From Burkholderiales bacterium (GTDB lineage: Bacteria > Pseudomonadota > Gammaproteobacteria > Burkholderiales > Burkholderiaceae_F), in contig JAJTHJ010000176.1 of the NCBI GenBank assembly GCA_021298875.1, positions 1 to 9,650 on the forward strand: a DNA stretch of 9,650 nucleotides, in the 5' to 3' direction. Positions 6,416 to 9,650 of this stretch are shown piece after piece (position 1 is the stretch's first letter; every line of letters begins with the position of its first letter). A program made the translations under genes and the position numbers. The notes beneath the pieces were generated by a model, which had not been told where the DNA came from, ran no database searches, and saw nothing but the letters and a program-made list of their open reading frames with translations.

Positions 6416-7267
6416 ATGGGCAAGACGCTGCACGACTTAAATGCCGATTTGCATTCGCATTCGACCGTGTCGGACGGCACGCTCGCGCCCGCCGCGCTCG
6501 TGCGGCGCGCGGCGGCGCGCGGCGTCGAGCTTTTCGCACTCACCGATCACGACGAAGTCGGTGGCCTCGCCGAAGCGCAGGCCGCCGCGCGCGAGGTCGG
6601 ACTCGCGCTGTGGCCGGGCGTGGAGATTTCCGTTTCGTTCGGCGACCAGACCGCGCACATCGTCGGTCTGGGCATCGATGCCGACAACGCAGAACTCGTG
6701 GCCGGTCTGCGTCGCGTGCGCGGCGGCCGGCGCGTGCGCGCGCAGGCGATGGCCGATGGGCTGGCCGCCGTCGGCATTGCCGGCGCCTTCGAGGGCGCAC
6801 TGAAGTACGTCGGCAACCCGGAGCTGATTTCGCGCACGCACTTTGCGCGTTATCTGGTCGAGGCCGGGGTGTGTTCGAGCACCAACGAGGTGTTCACCCG
6901 CTATCTTGTCCCCGGCAAGCCCGGCTACGTCGACCATGGCTGGGCGCGGCTGGCCGAGGCGGTGCGCTGGATCGTTGGTGCGGGCGGGGTGGCCGTGCTC
7001 GCACATCCGGCGCGCTACCGGCTTACCGCCACCGAGCAATGGGCGCTTTTTTCCGAGTTCAAGGAAGCTGGCGGCGCGGCGATCGAAATTGCAGTCGGCG
7101 CGCATGGCGCCGACGAGGTGCGGCGCTATGCGCAGGTGGCGCGCGAGTTTGCCTTCGAAGGCTCGCGCGGCAGCGACTTTCATTCGCCCGAGGAGTCGAA
7201 CACCGACCTTGGCGCCGCGCCCGCATTGCCATACGACGTCGTGCCGGTCTGGCACCGCTTCCACTGA
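6416..7267 (+). CDS. rnm: PHP domain 3',5'-nucleoside bisphosphate phosphatase / RNase AM
   Basis: This 283-residue protein matches the YciV/TrpH (RNase AM) family, PHP-fold metalloenzymes that hydrolyse 3',5'-nucleotide bisphosphates and trim short RNAs and rRNA 5' ends from 5' to 3'. The metal ligands are in place: HSHSTVSDG with His13, His15 and Asp20; TDHDE with Asp44 and His45; PGVEIS with Glu70; His81; AHPARY with His197; and SDFH with Asp254 and His256. Length equals the E. coli homologue (about 290). The ATG at 6416 has no Shine–Dalgarno, and the DLHSHS motif is at the usual distance from it. It is the first gene of a tight unit; its TGA shares one base with the ATG of yciO. The same rnm–yciO pair occurs in E. 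coli next to the trp region, which supports the assignment. Family identity is firm, the exact substrate is known only from homologues. Confidence 0.92.
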   Translation: MGKTLHDLNADLHSHSTVSDGTLAPAALVRRAAARGVELFALTDHDEVGGLAEAQAAAREVGLALWPGVEISVSFGDQTAHIVGLGIDADNAELVAGLRRVRGGRRVRAQAMADGLAAVGIAGAFEGALKYVGNPELISRTHFARYLVEAGVCSSTNEVFTRYLVPGKPGYVDHGWARLAEAVRWIVGAGGVAVLAHPARYRLTATEQWALFSEFKEAGGAAIEIAVGAHGADEVRRYAQVAREFAFEGSRGSDFHSPEESNTDLGAAPALPYDVVPVWHRFH

Positions 7268-7893
7268 TGGCGCTGCTGCTCACGGTTCATCCGGTCGATC
7301 CGCAACTGCGCCTGCTGCGGCAGGCGGCGCAGTTGCTCGACCATGGCGCGGTGGCGGCGATTCCGACCGACTCCTGCTACGCGCTCGCCTGCCACCTCGA
7401 CGACAAGGCCGCCGCCGATCTCATCCGCCGCATCCGCCGCATCGACGAGCGCCACCTGCTGACGCTTCTGTGCCGCGATTTGTCGGAGATCGCTGCCTAC
7501 GCGCGGGTGGACAACGTGCAGTACCGGCTGCTCAAGCAGGTCACGCCGGGGCCGTACACCTTCATCCTGGAGGCGACGCGCGAGCTGCCGCGCCGCCTGT
7601 CGCACCCCTCGCGCAAGACGATCGGCATCCGCATTCCGGACAACCCAACCGCGCTCGGCCTGCTCGACGTGCTCGGCCAGCCGCTGATTTCGACCACGCT
7701 GCAACTCCCCGGCGACGAACTGCCGCTAAACGACGCCGAGCACATCGCCGAGCGCATCGGCAACGACCTCGACCTGATCGTCGATGCCGGCGCCTGCGGC
7801 GTGGAGCCGACCACCATCGTCGATTTGACCGGCAAGGAAGCGGTCGTCGTGCGCCGTGGCCGCGGCCCGGTCGAAGCGCTGGGCCTCGGATAG
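7267..7893 (+). CDS. yciO: Sua5/YciO/YrdC family protein, YciO type
   Basis: The 208-residue protein carries the Sua5/YciO/YrdC fold, whose best-known members (TsaC, Sua5) make threonylcarbamoyl-AMP for t6A in tRNA. It follows E. coli YciO closely rather than TsaC: IPTDSCYAL (32–40), LLCRDLSE, then DNVQYRLLKQVTPGPYTFIL, RKTIGIRIPDNP, LISTTLQLPG, and PTTIVDLT with VVVRRGRG near the end. There is no extra C-terminal Sua5 domain. E. coli YciO has only very weak threonylcarbamoyl-AMP synthase activity in published work, so a role in t6A should not be assumed. The start at 7267 overlaps the rnm stop (TGATG), implying coupled translation. The frame is open further upstream, but that part runs antisense-like through rnm and is not coding. 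Identity is firm; in vivo role uncertain. Confidence 0.93.
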   Translation: MALLLTVHPVDPQLRLLRQAAQLLDHGAVAAIPTDSCYALACHLDDKAAADLIRRIRRIDERHLLTLLCRDLSEIAAYARVDNVQYRLLKQVTPGPYTFILEATRELPRRLSHPSRKTIGIRIPDNPTALGLLDVLGQPLISTTLQLPGDELPLNDAEHIAERIGNDLDLIVDAGACGVEPTTIVDLTGKEAVVVRRGRGPVEALGLG

Positions 7894-7902
7894 ACTCGAC
7901 CG

Positions 7903-8550
7903 ATGGAAAACATCATCCTCCTGATCACCGTCTACGCGATTCCGGTTCTGTTCGCGATCACTCTGCATGAGGCCGCCCACGGCTACGTGGCGCGGCGCTT
8001 GGGCGACGACACGGCGTTCGCTGCCGGCCGCATCACGCTCAACCCGCTCAAGCACATCGATCCGGTCGGCACGGTGCTCGTGCCGGCGACGATTCTGCTG
8101 CTGTCCGCACTCGCCAAGACCCAGGGCTTCCTGTTCGGCTGGGCCAAGCCGGTGCCGGTGAACTTCAACCGGCTGCGGCATCCGAAGCGCGACATGATCT
8201 GGGTCGCGGCCGCCGGGCCGGGGGCCAATCTGTTCATGGCCATCCTGTGGGCCCTCTTCCTCACCTTCCAGGAGACCATTGGCCTGGGCGAGGCGTTTTT
8301 CCGCTACATGGCGCAGGCCGGCATCCAGATCAACCTGGTGCTGATGGCGCTCAATCTGCTGCCGATCCCGCCGCTGGATGGTGGCCGCATCATGGTGGGC
8401 CTGTTGCCCAACAAATTGGCCTATCCGCTGGCGCGGGTCGAGCCGTACGGATTCTTCATCATCATCGGGCTGCTCGTGACGGGCACGCTCGGCTTCTTTC
8501 TGGCGCCGTTCATGGCGATCGGCGACTTCATCGTCGGCCTCTTTCGCTAG
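7903..8550 (+). CDS. Site-2 protease family protein (peptidase M50)
   Basis: This short 215-residue integral membrane protein is a minimal M50 intramembrane zinc metalloprotease, a family that cleaves transmembrane segments. The zinc site HEAAH (His22, Glu23, His26) sits at the end of the first hydrophobic helix (about 4–21), and the third ligand is Asp159 in NLLPIPPLDGGR (151–162). AAAGPGANL at 102–110 is the conserved loop of the family. About five hydrophobic segments are visible, near 4–21, 56–75, 99–121, 138–153 and 187–210. There is no PDZ or CBS domain, unlike RseP or SpoIVFB relatives, so regulation and substrate choice cannot be inferred. It begins 9 bases after yciO and ends 9 bases before trpS. 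Small M50 proteins before trpS are a usual arrangement in betaproteobacteria, but the substrate is unknown. Confidence 0.94.
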   Translation: MENIILLITVYAIPVLFAITLHEAAHGYVARRLGDDTAFAAGRITLNPLKHIDPVGTVLVPATILLLSALAKTQGFLFGWAKPVPVNFNRLRHPKRDMIWVAAAGPGANLFMAILWALFLTFQETIGLGEAFFRYMAQAGIQINLVLMALNLLPIPPLDGGRIMVGLLPNKLAYPLARVEPYGFFIIIGLLVTGTLGFFLAPFMAIGDFIVGLFR

Positions 8551-8553
8551 GAG
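8549..8553 (+). promoter_or_regulatory. Ribosome binding site of trpS
   Basis: AGGAG overlaps the stop codon of the M50 gene and lies 6 bases before the ATG at 8560. It fixes the trpS start and suggests coupling with the upstream gene. Confidence 0.75.
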
Positions 8554-8559
8554 CCGACC

Positions 8560-9650
8560 ATGGCTTCCGCCCGCGTGCTCTCCGGCATGCGCCCGACCGG
8601 CGCGCTGCACATCGGCCATTTTCACGGCGCGCTGAAGAACTGGGTGCGCCTGCAAGACGAGGCCGAGTGCTTCTATTTCGTCGCCGACTGGCACGCGCTC
8701 ACCACCCACTACGAGACGCCGGAGCTGATCGGCGACAGCGTCTGGGAGATGCTGGTCGACTGGCTGGCGGCCGGGCTGGACCCGAACAAGTCCACGATCT
8801 TCATCCAGTCGCGCGTGCCCGAGCATGCGGAACTGTTCCTGCTGCTGGCGATGTTCGCGCCGCTGTCGTGGCTGGAGCGGGTGCCGACGTACAGGGATCA
8901 GATCGAAAAACTCAAGGACCGCGACCTGTCCACCTACGGGTTCCTCGGTTACCCGCTGATGCAGGCGGCGGACATCCTGATTTACCGCGCCAACCTGGTG
9001 CCGGTGGGCGAGGATCAAGTGCCGCACATCGAACTGACGCGCGAGTTCGCGCGCCGCTTCAACCACCTGTTCGGCCGCGAGCCGGGGTTTGCGGAGAAGG
9101 TCGCCGTCTCGCTCGGCAAACTGTCGGGCAAGGCTGGCAAGCAATACGAGGAACTGCGCCGCCGCTACCAGGAGCAGGGCGACGCGGAAGCAGTCGCGCA
9201 GGCGCAGGCGATCCTCGCCGCCGCCGGCAGCCTGTCGGCGGCCGACCGCGAGCGGCTGGCCGGCAACTTGACCGGCGCACGCCGCACGATCCTGGTCGAG
9301 CCCGCCGCGCGCCTGACCGAGACGCCCAAGCTGCCGGGCCTCGACGGGCAGAAAATGTCCAAGAGCTACGGCAACGTCGTACGCATGCGCGAAGACCCGA
9401 AGCTTCTGACCGACAAGCTGCGCCGTATGCCGACCGACCCGGCGCGCGTGCGCCGCAGCGACCCCGGCAACCCCGAGCGCTGCCCGGTGTGGGAACTGCA
9501 CAAGGTCTACACCGACGACGCCACCCGCGACTGGGTGGTCAAGGGCTGCACCAAGGCCGGGATCGGTTGCCTGGAGTGCAAGCAGCCGGTGATCGACGTC
9601 ATGCTCGCCGAGCGGGCGATCTGGCGCGAGCGCGCGCAGCCCTATCTGGA
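8560..9650 (+). CDS. trpS: Tryptophanyl-tRNA synthetase, 3' end outside window
   Basis: The gene encodes tryptophan–tRNA ligase, a class I enzyme that charges tRNA-Trp using ATP; 363 residues are visible and the frame runs off the window end. The start MASARVLSGMRPTG is placed by the AGGAG site. The class I signatures are HIGH at 17–20 and KMSKS at 265–269; GEDQVPHIEL at 150–159 is the typical TrpRS tryptophan-pocket helix, and ERVPTYRDQIEKL and GYPLMQAADIL are also typical. KMSKS lies about 70 residues later than in the 334-residue E. coli enzyme because of an extra charged, alanine-rich segment at about 188–247; this agrees with the roughly 400-residue TrpRS of betaproteobacteria. The cysteine cluster at Cys330, Cys337 and Cys340 (KGCTKAGIGCLECK) is normal. 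No TRAP-like site, leader peptide or T-box is seen upstream. About 35–40 residues are probably missing. Confidence 0.97.
   Translation, partial: MASARVLSGMRPTGALHIGHFHGALKNWVRLQDEAECFYFVADWHALTTHYETPELIGDSVWEMLVDWLAAGLDPNKSTIFIQSRVPEHAELFLLLAMFAPLSWLERVPTYRDQIEKLKDRDLSTYGFLGYPLMQAADILIYRANLVPVGEDQVPHIELTREFARRFNHLFGREPGFAEKVAVSLGKLSGKAGKQYEELRRRYQEQGDAEAVAQAQAILAAAGSLSAADRERLAGNLTGARRTILVEPAARLTETPKLPGLDGQKMSKSYGNVVRMREDPKLLTDKLRRMPTDPARVRRSDPGNPERCPVWELHKVYTDDATRDWVVKGCTKAGIGCLECKQPVIDVMLAERAIWRERAQPYL

Noticed and set aside
6337..7266. Upstream extension of yciO in its own frame
   Set aside because: It would run through rnm in a different frame with Arg/Ala-rich nonsense; the YciO homology begins right at the ATG at 7267.
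7726..9501. Long minus-strand open frame (591 codons) opposite yciO, M50 and trpS
   Set aside because: It crosses three well-supported genes on the other strand and has the low-complexity make-up of an antisense shadow.

Overview
The window is gene-dense and GC-rich with no RNA genes, no insertion sequence and no CRISPR. Its protein families and gene order suggest a chromosomal segment of a betaproteobacterium (Rhodocyclales or Burkholderiales type). The clues are a DUF1631 protein next to a stand-alone GspE/PulE ATPase, the order rnm–yciO–M50 protease–trpS, and the long betaproteobacterial type of TrpRS. Genus cannot be decided from the sequence alone.

Layout: (a) 2–3444, plus strand: the 3' part of a DUF1631 gene (5' end outside the window), then five bases later a GspE/PulE-type secretion ATPase without other secretion or pilus genes in view. 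(b) 3453–6240, minus strand, convergent with (a): in transcription order a MoxR-type AAA+ ATPase, a GNAT acetyltransferase that overlaps it by four bases, then, after a 182-base gap holding a REP-like cluster of hairpins, a VWA protein of the CoxE-like (COG3552) family. MoxR plus VWA is a known chaperone-like pair; here an acetyltransferase and a palindromic element lie between them. (c) 6241–6415: divergent intergenic region with a second, simpler GC-rich palindrome and weak promoter candidates. (d) 6416–9650, plus strand: rnm (PHP phosphatase/5'-3' exonuclease), yciO (Sua5/YrdC-like), a short M50 site-2 protease and trpS (3' end outside the window), with 1-base overlap and then 9-base gaps, so probably one transcription unit built around RNA, tRNA and translation functions.

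No gene inside the window looks broken. I found no convincing undescribed defence or mobile system. The most interesting items are the acetyltransferase within the MoxR–VWA unit, the paired palindromic elements, and the DUF1631–ATPase pair of unknown job.
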